Positions 48,740 to 60,889 of a stretch of 64,000 nucleotides of DNA are shown here, one piece after another. Numbering within the stretch: the first letter of the stretch is position 1; every line of letters begins with the position of its first letter. Made by a program: the position numbers and the translations under genes. This stretch comes from Malurus cyaneus samueli. Its lineage: Eukaryota > Chordata > Aves > Passeriformes > Maluridae. The notes beneath the pieces were generated by a model that was not told where the DNA came from, searched no databases, and saw only the letters and a list, made by a program, of their open reading frames with translations. The stretch is taken from contig CM019214.1 of the NCBI GenBank assembly GCA_009741485.1, forward strand, positions 56,834,894 to 56,898,893. Direction: 5' to 3'.

Positions 48740-49382
48740 CCTGCAGGGCCCTGGTCCATGGTAAGCTGAACATGGGTCAGCAGTGCCCTGGCAGCCAGGA
48801 GGGACAACCCTGTCCTGGGGGCATCGGGCACAGCAGCACCAGCCGGGCAAGGGAGGGGATTGTCCCGCTCTGCTCTGACCTGGGGCGACCAAACCTCAAG
48901 TGCTCGAGGCAGTTCTGAGTGCCGCAAGGTAAGAAGGACATAAAGCTATTGGAGAGCATCCAAAGGAGGGCAATGGTGAAAGGACTGGAGGGGAATTTGT
49001 GTTAGGAGCAGCTGAGGTCACTTGGTCTGTTCAGCCTGGAGGAAACTGAGGGGAAACCTCACTGCAGTAACAATTTTCCTGTGAGCTGAAGAGGAGGGGC
49101 AGGGACCGATCTCTGCTGTGGTGACCAATGACAGGACCCGAGGGAATGGCCTGAAGCTGTGTCAGGGGAGGCTTAGGTTGGATATCAGGAAAGGTTTTTC
49201 AGCCAGAAGATGGCTGGGCACTGGAACAAACTCATCAGGGAAGTGATCATAGCACCAGCCTGATAGAATTCAAAATGTTTGGACAATTCTCTCAGGTACA
49301 TAGTCTGAATCTTTGGATGTCCTGTGCAGGGCAATAATCCTTGTGAGTTCCTTCCAACTCAGCATATTCTGTGATTCTGTGA
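48740..49382 (+). mobile_element. CR1 LINE 3' fragment, sense, with terminal repeat
   Basis: The copy runs from GTAAGCTGAACATGGGTCAG through GAGGGGATTGTCCCGCTCTG, AGGACATAAAGCTATTGGAG and GAGCAGCTGAGGTCACTTGG to AGTTCCTTCCAACTCAGCAT, and ends ATTCTGTGATTCTGTGA, the CR1 3' terminal repeat. Near 49225 it reads GAACAAACTCATCAGGGAAG, close to the usual GGAACAGGCTSCCCAGGGA. It is GC-richer than the host sequence and its 5' part retains CpGs, suggesting a younger insertion than the copy at 27375. The 5' boundary is approximate. Confidence 0.95.
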
Positions 49383-50297
49383 ACATGATGGCCTGACCCA
49401 CTGATCTCACTTCATGCCACATAGAGACAGCTTCCCCTAACCGAGAGGCTCACAGATCCTGACTTAAGCAACTTCACAGACTGTTTTGCAAAGAACAGTA
49501 ACTACAGCCTGAGAATGATGATCTACAAAACCATTTTGCATTTGCAAAGGTGAAGCTAAGGATTAGTTGCATGAAGCTAATCAATAGGAAACACTCCATA
49601 CATACTTCTGGATGCAGAAGACCCTTCTGAGAGGGAAGAAGCCTCTATCATCTTAGAATCAGAGATTAGGTCCATTCCTGAAAGTTTGGAGACTTAACTG
49701 AGCAGGGTTGTATTTTTTTAAGAGCATCAGCAGTGTTCTTTGACTGTGTACACTACCCTAGTACCTACATGCACCTGCCCAGAAAAGGATCTGTGCCGGG
49801 TCTGAAACTCATCTGGAAGAAATTCACATACCTATTTTAGTATGGTTGAGTGCTTTCATGTGTAGCCATTTGAGTATGTGAAAAGGAATGTAAGACTTGT
49901 GGTGGCAGGTGGTGAACAGGAGAGAAAGATGACCAGGCATTTGGGTTCTGAATATCTTCTGCTTGGGTGTGGAGAAAATCGTGCTCTGGTCCTCACCAGT
50001 CTGCTTCTGATTTTCTAATCCAGATACCACAAAGTGCAAAATGCATATTATCAGCTCAAGCACAAAGATTCAACATCTGGTGTCTTTTTATCAGCAACCA
50101 TTCACTCCTGTGAAGTTTTCTAAATTGTCTCCATTTAGTTCAGGAATCTCACATATTTTTGTCCATAGAGGGAGGTGCAATAGCAGGAAACATCCATGAC
50201 AAGACAAACTGCTGGCGCTTTTCCATCACCTGAAAATTGGAGCACGAGAAAGGCATGGCAATATGAACTGACAATAATTTTCTCATTTCCTCCCTAG
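49383..50297. other. Non-coding; ends in strong splice-acceptor-like signal
   Basis: No repeat was recognised. The last 30 bases contain CTGAC (branch-point-like, A at 50271) and a pyrimidine tract ending TTTCCTCCCTAG at 50297. Confidence 0.45.
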
Positions 50298-50512
50298 ACT
50301 GCAAATTGTCTCGACTGGAAACTGCCTGGCTGAGTAAAGAAGAATGGGCCACCTTTCCTCTGGCCCTGCATTTCAGTGGAAGTGTCCACCGCTGCTTGTC
50401 TCCAAGGAAGGTCCATGCTCTGTGTGTGCTTCAGGAATGCTGTGAGCCTGCTGTGGGGCCAGGTTTGTACGAGGTGCCCACTGTCACCAGCCCAAGCCAT
50501 GGCGTAGCAGAG
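50298..50512 (+). other. Candidate exon, 215 bases, unknown product
   Basis: The 3' splice signal is textbook: CTGAC 25 bases upstream of the AG, a pyrimidine tract, then CCCTAG. The 5' splice signal GAG|GTGAGT follows at 50512. One frame is open throughout (2 bases plus 71 codons, ending phase 0). The segment is clearly GC-richer than the AT-rich DNA around it. The predicted peptide is Cys- and Leu-containing (for example VHALCVLQECCEPAVGPGLY) and matches no family that I know. A minus-strand frame is also open because of the GC content. It could be a lncRNA exon, a coding exon, or a chance alignment of signals. Confidence 0.22.
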
Positions 50513-51869
50513 GTGAGTGCTGCTCACCTCACCCCCCAGGGCCACTTCTGTGCACATGTACACACCTATGAAACTTTACAACTCAAATTTAAGGCATCAA
50601 ACTAGAGTAAACGAGTGAGGAATCTTGTGTTTTTGGGATATATTTCCAAAAGCACAAGATTTATATATTTGGTGGCAGTTTTTGTGATGCTCACTCTTCC
50701 TGGTTTACACCACATCAGTTGTTTCTTAATCTCTAGGTATACAAAAACAATTAATGTATCCAAACGGTTAAAAAATTACTCTCTCACCCTTCAGTCTCAT
50801 TCTACCTTGTAGCCTAATGCTCTTCCAAAACAAAAAATTGGATTGTATTTTCCACAGATCACTGCTCATGTAATTTTTTGTAACTTGTCTGTAAAGCACC
50901 AGTGGAGTGATATAAATAACAAGGAGAGAGTAAAAATAAGAATCACTCAGTGGTTTATATAATCCTCTCCATGGATTGTTTTGTATCATGGAAAATCTTT
51001 TCTTGTCTCTTGGCTTTTTTTTTTTCTTAGAACCTATATGCAACAATTTTTAGACTATGAAAAGCAGGGCAGCTTGGCACTCTTCAAAACAAAATAATAT
51101 CATAATTCATAAATTAATAATCAAAAAATACAAGTCCTGTTGTAAAAGGAATAAATAAAGTCACTGTTTTATTTATTATTTATTTTTCTCATAATGTTTT
51201 TCTGTCTTGACAAAATTTTCTTAGATATTTCACATATGAATATAGACTGATTAAAATTACTGATGACTAAAAAAGTGTAGGAATAAAGGCATTGTGAGGG
51301 AGAAGTTCATAAGCTGACTTGAAGGAACTGGGCAATTTGTTGTGGGAACATTATATAAGAGTAAAAGGAAAGATATCTGGAAATGGAAGGCAAAATTACT
51401 TAAAGGATTAAATGGGATTCTTGCAAGAGATAAAAAAGGAAAGCATTTTATTCTTAAGTATATTTATACATCTATATGAAGTTCAAGAAAACAACAAAAA
51501 ACAATACTGTGCCAATGTTCTCAGCTATTTCAAGCAGGTGAAGGATTTTAGAACAATAAAAGCAATATATTCCTCACATTTAGGAAGAAGAAATATAACA
51601 ACAACCCATACAGAATAAGGAGATGCACATGCATGAAAAAGAAAAGAAGCTTTCATAGAGAAAACATTTCCAGTCTCCAGGATGCAAAAAATGCAAAAAC
51701 CATTTTATAAATAGAAGTATGATAATGTGTGGCTATATTCAAAATCTTGAGATACTAACAAAATGCTCTCAGCATCTTGTTATTAATTTTCTACCATCAC
51801 TCTAAATTAGTTATAAGCTCGTTTCTGAAAAAAAAATTATATAATAGGTAACAGTGTGTGGAATAATTG
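50513..51869. other. Non-coding, nothing recognised
   Basis: AT-rich unique sequence; no repeat family or gene recognised. Confidence 0.5.
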
Positions 51870-52130
51870 TCTTTACACAGCTGAAGTTGACTTTATTATC
51901 AATCAATGTCACATTTGAGCCATAAATATTTGTACAATGTCACAGCTGTTAAACGATGTCACAGCAACACATCAGCATTATGTAACACTAAGGAGCTGAG
52001 GGCCACTAAATGGTTTTGAGACCTTTGCAATAAAACTTTTGGGCTCCTTGGAGATTCTTGATATGATTTTCTCCTCATGATCCGTCAGTGTCGTGATTAG
52101 AAAGGGTGCCTATAAAGGCTGCATCACATA
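51870..52130. promoter_or_regulatory. Candidate conserved element with three ATGTCACA motifs
   Basis: The octamer ATGTCACA occurs at 51906-51913, 51937-51944 and 51956-51963, with unrelated sequence between copies. A HOX/CDX-like CAATAAAA lies at 52028-52035, and CpGs are kept at 51954, 52083 and 52093. The three copies in 58 bases are not a tandem repeat, so repeated factor binding is plausible. Function and conservation are inferred only. Confidence 0.25.
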
Positions 52131-52654
52131 TAGATGTCTCCACTATAGATTTCTAATCTTAAATGAGATTAATTCCAATAATACATTTTAAATCTTTACT
52201 TTTCTGCATAAAATCCTGGCTACATGTGTCCAGAAAACACGTAATGCACCAGTGCTCACTCTACTTGCTTCATCAAACCTCCCAAGATTCTGCCAGAGCA
52301 GCACAAAGCTTTCCAAATATATGTGCACTGAATAATCTTTAACATTTTGGGTCTCAGTCAAAACACTATTGTCTTCAAGGTAATATTTTCTGAAGACAAT
52401 TAATTATTCACATCCTCAGACTGTTATGATAAGAAAGAACAGTTTATGTCACATAATTTCAGACATCTAAAAATTACAGACATAAGACTGAGCCAGTCAC
52501 CCTAAGTTCCCTTGATAGTGACTGGAAAGAAATTGGCACCTCCAAAGAGCAATCCATCTGACCTATCCTAGATATCAATCTTAGAAGAATCATTCCCTTG
52601 AGGTATCCATTTCTTTTCACTGACTATAAAGAAAGAAGAGGGCAAGTTTGTGAG
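52131..52654. other. Non-coding, nothing recognised
   Basis: Unique sequence leading into the T/G tract; no feature recognised. Confidence 0.5.
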
Positions 52655-52743
52655 TTTTTTGGGTTTTTTGGGGTTTTTTTTGGGTTTTTTTTGTTGAGTT
52701 GGTTTTTTTTTTGTTTTGTTTTTTGTTTTTTGTTTTTTTTTTG
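52655..52743. repeat. T/G low-complexity tract
   Basis: T runs with GGG (52661-52663), GGGG (52670-52673) and GGG (52682-52684), then TTGTTTT units. It is the same kind and strand as the other four T/G tracts. The minus-strand K/P/T/N frame across it is an artefact. Confidence 0.92.
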
Positions 52744-53667
52744 TAAATGCCAAAACTGGGGCAGATAAATCTTAAACTAGGAGGAAAAGAGTTAGTCTAC
52801 TTCGTACAGAAAGTCTGTAAGAATACACGAGCCAAGGGGCCAAATTAATCTGTGTTCAAAATAAAGCAACAGCACAGAATTCAGTGAATTTTTAAAAATG
52901 TACTAGGCTCAATATGTATTCAGTGTAATTGGTCACTCAAGAAAACTCAGAGAAACTGTAAACAAAAAGGACTTTCTGATCAAACTCAGAAATCAAGTAT
53001 CTGTTCCAGTGCAGCCATACATTTCATATTTAATGCTAAGAATATTCAAGGGAGTTCAGGCTTAAAAAAAAATTTGATAGGCTTAGTTCACATGCACTTT
53101 TAGAGTAAGAAATTAACTCTTTTGATATTGGTGTCATACTTACAGAAAAGATTAAGGTCAACACACTCCCTCTATGTAGGAGGCTTTCAATCAAGTTCCA
53201 AGCTTAAAGCCAAGTGCAGAACTTGACCTACAGTGAGTGTGTATTTGGAAGCTAGTCAGATTTGGGTGGGAAGAAATGGTAGGTTTGGAAAAAAAACTGA
53301 GTGGAATATAAGGGAAATAGCAATTTCTTGATCAATTAATTTATGAGAATTATCCTATACCAGTTAAATATATATTTAAAACTTGAAATTGTTCTAAAAC
53401 AGGGAAATCATTTGTAAAATAGGGAAATTAATTTTGCTCTATCCTGAATTTCCATAGTTCTAACTTGCTAAATTTGGCATGAAGTGGTGGGCTTATTTTG
53501 GCAAATATCACACCTTCATAAAAAGTGCAATGAAATAAAAGCATACTAATTTTTTTTTTGTATCATAATAGCAAACAATAAACTTCTCACATAGTGATAT
53601 TTAAAACTTTAATAAAGAATACAGTATAGAGGGAAAAAAGGAAGATTCTTCAATAAATATTGCATAA
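52744..53667. other. Non-coding, nothing recognised
   Basis: AT-rich unique sequence; no feature recognised. Confidence 0.5.
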
Positions 53668-53800
53668 GGTCAGGTTGGATGGAGCTTTGATAAACCTGAT
53701 CTATTTGAAGATGCCCCTGCTCATTGCAGGGGGTTTGTACTAGATGACCTTTATAGGTCCCATCCAGCCCAAACTATTCTGTGATTCTATGATTCTATAT
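53668..53800 (+). mobile_element. CR1 LINE 3' end, sense, severely truncated
   Basis: GGTCAGGTTGGATGGAGCTT opens the copy, followed by GGGGGTTTGTACTAGATGAC, GGTCCCATCCAGCCCAAACT and the terminal ATTCTGTG-ATTCTATG-ATTCTAT repeat. Only about 130 bases of the 3' UTR remain and no coding sequence. The three-unit terminal repeat is the best preserved in the window. Confidence 0.96.
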
Positions 53801-55235
53801 GTTAACATTTTCATGTGCGTGATTTCATGTGGAGCAAACATATAGAACAGCTGACCTGAAGCCAGTAGGAGCATTACAAAAATGATTTCATGTCAGGTTT
53901 TCAAATGGTTCTGTGTGTACTGAGACAGTTTTCTACCCCAGCTATCTGCAAATACCCTCTTTCCTCATTCATTCTGGTCCTTATACCCCCTTATTTGTAC
54001 AATGAAAATGACACATCTATGTTACTGAAAAGAGACTGGATTTGCTGTGGTCAGGCAGGGGCATGGGCAAGAAAGAAAGGACACATGGGTTAGTGATCAT
54101 TAGGGACTGGGAGAGGATTAAGGGAAAGCCAAAGACATGTTTGATGTGCAAATCCACTTCAACTGAAGTACAAGACTAGCATCATGAATACCTTGACATG
54201 TCTAAAACTTCAATATAATTTTATTTTAAAATATATTTGACTACATTTAGAACAATGATAAAAATGCAGTATCAACAACCTACATTGATTTTTTTTTTTT
54301 TAGTTTGGTTTATTTTTTTAATTTTACAAACATATTCCTCCGATGGAAAAGTAACACTCTAGGAAGCTATTGGAACGATCATAGAATCATGTTTCTTTAC
54401 ATTTTATTGGAGAGAAAAAAACATCTACAAAATTTTCCCCCTAGAAAAGAAAACTAAGAATTTTTTTTCAGCTCTGGTTATACTAACTATGCTTGTAAAA
54501 GGTCACCCATAGTATGTGGCCTGATGCACTGAAAAAGGACAGAAGGAAAATAATTTATCAAGACCTTGAACACATAGACTAAAGGAGATACAACATTATA
54601 CTATGATTCTGTATTTGGGAGCACCTGAGAGACACTGGAATTGCATACAATATGAAAAAGATGATGCAAGACTCTATTTTGTTCCTCTTGAGTTTATCAG
54701 AAGTTATATCAGTGCTAACTAAATGAGACTAGGAATAAAATTTTCCACAGTGATAATCTTATTTCATAATGGTTCTTTTTTAAGTGTCCACAGGGGACAC
54801 TAGAAGGAGAACACCAGGTCAGATAAGCCAGAAGGCGGATACATTATATTCATTTTAATGGTGCAGTAAAGAAGACAAAGTTATGATCCAAAAGGCAGGA
54901 ACTGAGAATAGCATTCCCCCAGTTTAGACTGGTGTGGGAGCTGAACAGAGCAAGATGGAGAAACATAAAGGGAAAGAAGGATAAAGGGCATATTTGGCAA
55001 TCATATCAATGGTAGATAGCTTAGAATTTGACTTTCCGCATAGAGCAGATAGAGGCAAGTCCCATCAGGAATATTTACCTAAAGCATGCATTTGTATATA
55101 AAATGCGTTTTTTTCTTATACAAGACTTAATAAAAGACTAGCAACACAACATTTCCGTTTGACAGGTATCATGGCTTCCTTGAATATTTCTTTTACTTTT
55201 TACCTACATATTGTATTCAACAGAATGGTCCATGG
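53801..55235. other. Non-coding, nothing recognised
   Basis: T-rich run at 54289-54320. CATAGAATCAT near 54379 resembles a CR1 terminus but is too short to call. No gene was recognised. Confidence 0.5.
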
Positions 55236-55320
55236 TCTTTCATAGTGGATAAGCACACAAAGGTCATAGACTCTGGTTCCACACCTGGCTGAACTGAAAT
55301 GCAGCTGGACTGTGGAAACC
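55236..55320 (+). repeat. Possible tRNA-derived SINE (MIR-like) relic
   Basis: TAGTGGATAAG at 55243-55253 fits the RNA polymerase III A-box pattern TRGYNNANNNG exactly. GGTTCCACACC at 55275-55285 matches the B-box GGTTCGANTCC at 9 of 11 positions, 32 bases downstream. The string CATAGTGGATAAGCAC...AGACTCTGGTTCCAC parallels the MIR head (CATAGTGGTTAAGAGCACGGACTCTGG). It does not fold as a tRNA. MIR-type relics are known in birds. Confidence 0.42.
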
Positions 55321-58300
55321 AATTCTGTTAAATTCAGCAGCTGTCTCCCAAAGTAAGTAGCTGGGAACTACTTATTTCAGAACAGTTTCTTTAATTTCAT
55401 CCTTCCTGTACACCACTGAATCCAATAGGCCTCACAAACAACTCCCTATACTTAATGATAAAATGAAGTCAATGTTCTGGATTAATGCCTTCCAAAGTCA
55501 CAGGCTGTTAAGTAGGTGACCAGAACAATTTTCAGACATGCTCACTAATCATCAAAAGGTCCTTAGTACCTAAGAAATGACCTCAAGCATGATTTATTAA
55601 TGCTTATCATTAACTTACTGCTACTGCATTCAGTTTTTGGACAGAGAGTTGCTGCCAATCAGCCTTAAAATAAGCTCAAAAATCTTCCTACTTGTATTAA
55701 TATCAGTTAAACTGCTTATGATATTTGATGGCAGGTTTTGACTGTGAAATTAGAAAAACATTGGATGATGATATACTAGTAAGCACAAGACACAATTATA
55801 ATGACAGCATTTGTTACCATAAATGTAGGGTATACCATCAAACACAAAAATTCAGGGCAAGAGCTTAAGAAGGAAAGATTTAAAGCATATCCTTTTCTTA
55901 AGTAATACACTTTCTTAAATGTAATACATGTTTCTTATGATCACTGCAGAGGAAGATATTCTCAAAAGGAATTTGAATATGCAAGAGTTGATGGTTAAAG
56001 TCTTGCTGACACTGGAGAAAATCAGAACATGAGGACTGGATGGAAAAAGAGTAGGGAGAATAGTGCAAAAAAGGAATGAATTGCATGTGAAGGTTAGAGC
56101 AGAAAATTGGGGGCAATTAGTCTGGAACACTGCAGAGAGGCCATTGTTCCTGGCTATGACACTTGCTGAGACTGCAAATCACATATTTATTTATTTCTGC
56201 TGAACTAGCCTTCTATGTAATAAAGTGCTGCAAGGGCACAGACCAAGAACAGTAACATAATTCATTTGAAATTAAGTCACAGCAACCAGCTTATAGATAA
56301 ATGGATAAAGAGCTACATATTTTTCTGGCATAAATTGGGTGTAACGTCATTGCAGTCAGTGGAATTGTATCATTTTACAACAGGAGAGAATTTGTTCTAC
56401 AACACAAGCAATAGTTTTGGCAGCTATGTCCCATTTTCAGTAACACCAAAGCTAAAGAAAAATCCCGTTTGCAGCTTCTTGTTGATTCATATAGTAGTTC
56501 TGTCTAATGGCTAGAACGGTCCTTCAAGAATTAAAAAAGAAATCCACTTCCCTGCTGGTGATATCTGAAGACATAGGTATGGAATTCTGACACTTTTTAC
56601 ACCTGGAAGTTTCACTCATTTTATGATATACAAATTTGGTACATTGTTTCCTATAGTTCTTTGTCATTTAAATGTCTGAATATTTGAGTAGCAATAAATA
56701 GAATATCTGCATCAATATAGATTCTTTGACACCTTCAGTACTGTCATTTCCTCTATGTGTAGCTTAATCAGTAAAGGAATAAGTAAGGACAACTTGTCCA
56801 GATTTAACATTTAAACAGTTTTATTCTTCAATGGCATTCCTATTTTTTAAATTTTTTTAGGCATTTAGAAGTTATTTTGAGACTTACAGCAGCGATAATT
56901 CTTTATTTCACAAATTCCAGAATTTCAAAAATTAATAGAAGTACCTGGCTCTGCAGAGGCATTGCAATCTTTTCTTGCTCATATTTTGCTAAGTATTTGT
57001 TCCTTTCTTGTTACTGCTTTTTGTTGTTCATCCTGGTGTTTCTCAGGTGAAGAAAGAAACTAAATCTCTTTGAGAAGACAGATGGATCTAAGAAGCCTTA
57101 GATAAGCCTTACTTTTATTCTAGAATATTTCCATGTTTTTAATTCATATTTCTGGCAGCTCATGGAGTCCAATAGGAAAACAGAAATGTCTTTGAGTAAA
57201 AGGGAAAGCTTTGTTCTGGAAGGTATTAGTCATTTCCTAAATATTGCTACATATTTCTTCATGATCTTTTAAAAAGCTACATGGACTTCTGAGAGTGTCT
57301 TACATTCTTTATATTCTTCTTTAGTCTGCTTAAAGACAGATAAAATAGGGAGAAAAAGTAAATGTTATTTTCTGTGCTGCTTGGATCACAGAGAGCCACT
57401 TTCAGTTGTGACAAGTACCTTTTCATCTTTTTAGGAAACAAGAAGTTTATCCATACCCTGATATGTCACGTTAATGACAGGACAACAGCTTACACTGGAG
57501 GTTTGTGGAATCTGAAAACTTTCAGAAAAAATGCAGCCTGCAGTGCTGAAGAATTGACAACAAATTTAGACTCTGTGCTAGTGATCCGCTCTAAACATAT
57601 TTTGGTGTGGGAAGTGCTGTGACAGTGTTATTGTCATATTAGGATATATCGGCAAAAGGACTTGCAAACCAAACGCTGACACTGTGGCTTTACTGTGTTA
57701 CGCAGAAACCTTTTGCTGGACTGCCACCTACATCTGCAGTCCACCTTTATTCCCTGTCCAATGATCCCCATCACAGAGGTCCTGATCCCACTGTCCTGCT
57801 TTGTGCTTATACCCTGGTAAGGCTGTTAAATGTCTGGCCTCATCAGGGACTTCCAGTATGGCCAACTCTCCTATGTGTTTGAACAGCATCACACAAAACA
57901 CTTTTATCCAGTATCTTAGTAGTCTCCCAGGACAGAGACTCTGAGAACTGAATCCTCACCTCTAACCTTGGCATCCTTTGAGATGAATACTCTATTACTG
58001 TATTGAGAGTGGCTGGGACTTTTCTGTAGGCTTTCTTATTGTTCAGTTTTTATTTGTCAGGTTTTGCGTAGCAGCGTGTAAAAGTGGTGTCTTGGTCTCT
58101 TACATAAAAGAATTCTTGTGTCAGAGAAATAAATATGTCTTCTTGAGTAAAGATTAAATAACTTTCTCTACCCCCACTGTTTCAAAGAGCTTAACTATTT
58201 CATGTCAATCCCTGACTGGTTTGCAAGTTCCTGGGACACGTCTCTTTCTCAATGTATTGAAGAAAGGAGAAAATACAGTTTGTCTGCAGAGCTCTTAAAA

Positions 58301-58400
58301 ATTAGGTATTCCAGTATATAAATTTTTCTCTGGATCCTTATCGATCTCCCTGGATGATCTGGAAAAGAACAAAATCATACTGCATTTATATCCAGCACAG
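55321..58400. other. Non-coding, nothing firmly recognised
   Basis: The part from about 57640 to 58150 is GC-richer and includes an AAATAAAT near its end, but no LTR boundaries, primer site or coding remnant could be seen. No gene was recognised. Confidence 0.45.
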
Positions 58401-58502
58401 CATCTGAATTTCAAGACATTACTATACCACGATTATAGTCAGGCGCACAGAGATGCAGATTCAAAGTATCCCTTTCCGATGGCCTCACACCCATATGGAG
58501 AG
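58401..58502 (+). other. Weak candidate exon, 102 bases
   Basis: AG at 58399-58400 (TATATCCAGCACAG, poor pyrimidine tract) and a strong donor GAG|AG-type AGGTAAGTG at 58501-58509 frame 34 open codons in phase 0/0 (containing YHDYSQAHRDADSKYPF). The open frame continues upstream past the acceptor to about 58300, so the acceptor is not needed to explain it. It is listed only because its phase would join those at 50298 and 63548. Confidence 0.1.
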
Positions 58503-60889
58503 GTAAGTGAAATGTCATAGCTGTGCAGAATATGTTTCCTCTTTATCAGTGACCAATACACAGTATTTGTAAATACTAAAGCATTTTATTTAAAATCCTT
58601 CTCAAGTTAATAAAGGTTTTCAAAGTATTGGATTAAATTCACCTTCTTGAAATGTGACAAAACCAGTGGTGTTTCACCAGATATGCATGTGATTTGGCAG
58701 CAGCAGCAACTTTTATCTGTGTTTCATTCCTATCAAAAGATCCAATCTCCTTTATAAGCAAAGGAATGAGTTCAGATACCAATGAAATGCAATCACCATA
58801 GGTGACATGCAGCAGATTTCCTCTTTTGGTTTTTTTTAAATTTTAAACTTACATAACTGTTCAGAGCTGGTAGTGGAAGAGAATTTCTGAGATGAGATAA
58901 ATCATCTGCACTGTTTTTTGTTTGTTTTATTTTTTTTTTTAATTCCCCTGAACACAGGAAAATACGTTGGTTAGATTCAGGGTCAACTACAGCCACAGTT
59001 TTAGAAAAAAAAGGACGGCTAATTTAGGGACTTAACATACAAACAAATGTATGAGAAAGAAACACTTGCAAACCCGCCAATCACTAGCTGTCTCAGCTAG
59101 GTTGAGAGCTGCTTGATGAGTAATTTATTTGGGTTGGGATAGGTGACTGTTACTAGCAGAGGAATGTTTGAGAGAAGAAAAGGTGTTCTCACAATGGAAG
59201 GGCTTGAAATGTCAATAAAGTACACATTTATGGCAGTAGAATTAAGCAGTTAGCTGTGATTCACAGAATTAAAAGCAAAAGACATTTAGCTGCTTACTAC
59301 AACAACAGCTGCAAAACTGAAGAATTCTGCTACAATATATGAGGTACAAAGTGTGGAAACAAAACTAGAACATTTAAAATCTGACCATTAAGGATTTTCT
59401 ACTAAAATAGTCTCATCTGAGCCCATCAGAGTCCCACCAAAAGGACTTTAAAAGCATCCTCAGCCTTTCATGATTAGTCCCTATCTTGCTTTATAGTTCC
59501 ACATGCTGCTGGTCCTCCAGCTGATTGTTTTAGCACAGTGGGTGGGTGTTTGGTGTGTGAGAGGCCTTGACTGGATATTGTCCAGAGAAATATTGGTTCA
59601 CTTAAATAGCAAGTCCTTCCACAGGATGACCAATTCACAAACCACAGATGCCTCAAACAATTCACCTGAGTTGTGGCTTCCAAACCCCTTGTGGACACAG
59701 CCAAGAGAAAGTGGGCTATGTGTGCAACTCCTCCAGGTGGTTCATACCCAGATCTATTTCCTTCTACTTTCTGAAATTTGTGTTCTGTTGTCGGAAATCC
59801 ACTGTTACTCTTCCATTTCCTCTACAAATGCAAATCTGTTTTCAATCGGAACTTACATATTGTATAAACAAGGAGATAAACAGAGAACTCAGTGATGGAA
59901 TATAAACACCTGGTCACACTTCTACAAATACACCAGTGATGATCTGTTTATGCTTTACATGACTTTGAAATATTACCCATATCTTATGGCAGCAAGGGGG
60001 TTAGATTTCTTTCTGAGTTAAATATAACAGGGTCACTACTCTGGTTTTTGGACATATCCAGATGGAAGTATCGTGCAAAGTTACCCTCTGCAGAAGGAAG
60101 CAACAGTTAAATACACAGTGAAGGAACTTCAGGCCAGTTTTACATAAAGCTGATCTGAGCCAACGTCGCAGGACTACAAGTTATATTAAAAAGCAGGGAA
60201 ATGAAACCCAAGGCATGATATTTATCAGAGTAGTGTAGCAAAGTGTATAGACAGCTCTTTGATAGCTATCAAGCATTGGATGTCACTGCAATGGCACTAG
60301 CAGTAAATACAATAAAATCCTGTGGTGGACATCCTCCGTTGCATGTTGGCAGTCTTATGCTAAATGGACTGTGAAAGATGTGCTGTCTTTAGGGGAATGC
60401 AATTACCTAAAAAAATTAGGAAAGCTTCCTAATTTCCTCTATGAAAAAAACTTCCAGGTTGAACATGTGTTTGAATTCACTCCTACAACTGTCTCCAAAC
60501 ACTTGGGAGCTGCTCATCTATGGAGTAAGTGAAAGGAAAGAGGTAACTGGCAGATATTACCTCTGTGCCTGGGCAAGTGTACCTGGAAACCAGTTTTCAC
60601 TCAATATCTCACCTGTTTTCTATCTGCTACCTTAGCACATCTTTCTTGACAGCAATTAGCTCCTGTGCCACAGGAATGAAGACTTCAATGAAATCCACCA
60701 CAGGAAACAGTCCTTCTCCTTTCACTTTGCATCCTCATTGGTCAAACACTGTGTAGGAAGAACCCCCTGATCAGCTTCCTTTTCTGTCCCGTCTGTCTCA
60801 TTTTTTTCCCACTTACCAGCTTATTTACATGAATAAAATCTACACTAAATATGCAGTGGTTAGTGGAGATGTACTGGAGAACTTGCCAC
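58503..60889. other. Non-coding; 130-codon chance-length ORF
   Basis: A + strand ATG frame at 59503-59895 begins with a hydrophobic stretch (MLLVLQLIVLAQWVGVW) that looks like a signal peptide, but the start context is poor and nothing downstream is recognisable. A T run lies at 58922-58941. No repeat family was recognised. Confidence 0.4.

Noticed and set aside
48592..48959. 108-codon + strand frame and overlapping minus-strand frames
   Set aside because: They run into the CR1 fragment starting near 48740 and show CR1-derived sequence (for example KLNMGQQCP).
54375..54392. GATCATAGAATCATG as a CR1 antisense terminus
   Set aside because: Only about a dozen bases match and no CR1 body follows on either side.
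55243..55285. Functional tRNA gene
   Set aside because: A- and B-box-like motifs are present, but the flanks do not form acceptor, D, anticodon and T stems.
57640..58150. Solo LTR of an endogenous retrovirus
   Set aside because: The segment is GC-richer and has an AAATAAAT, but no TG...CA ends, target duplication, primer site or retroviral coding remnant could be identified.
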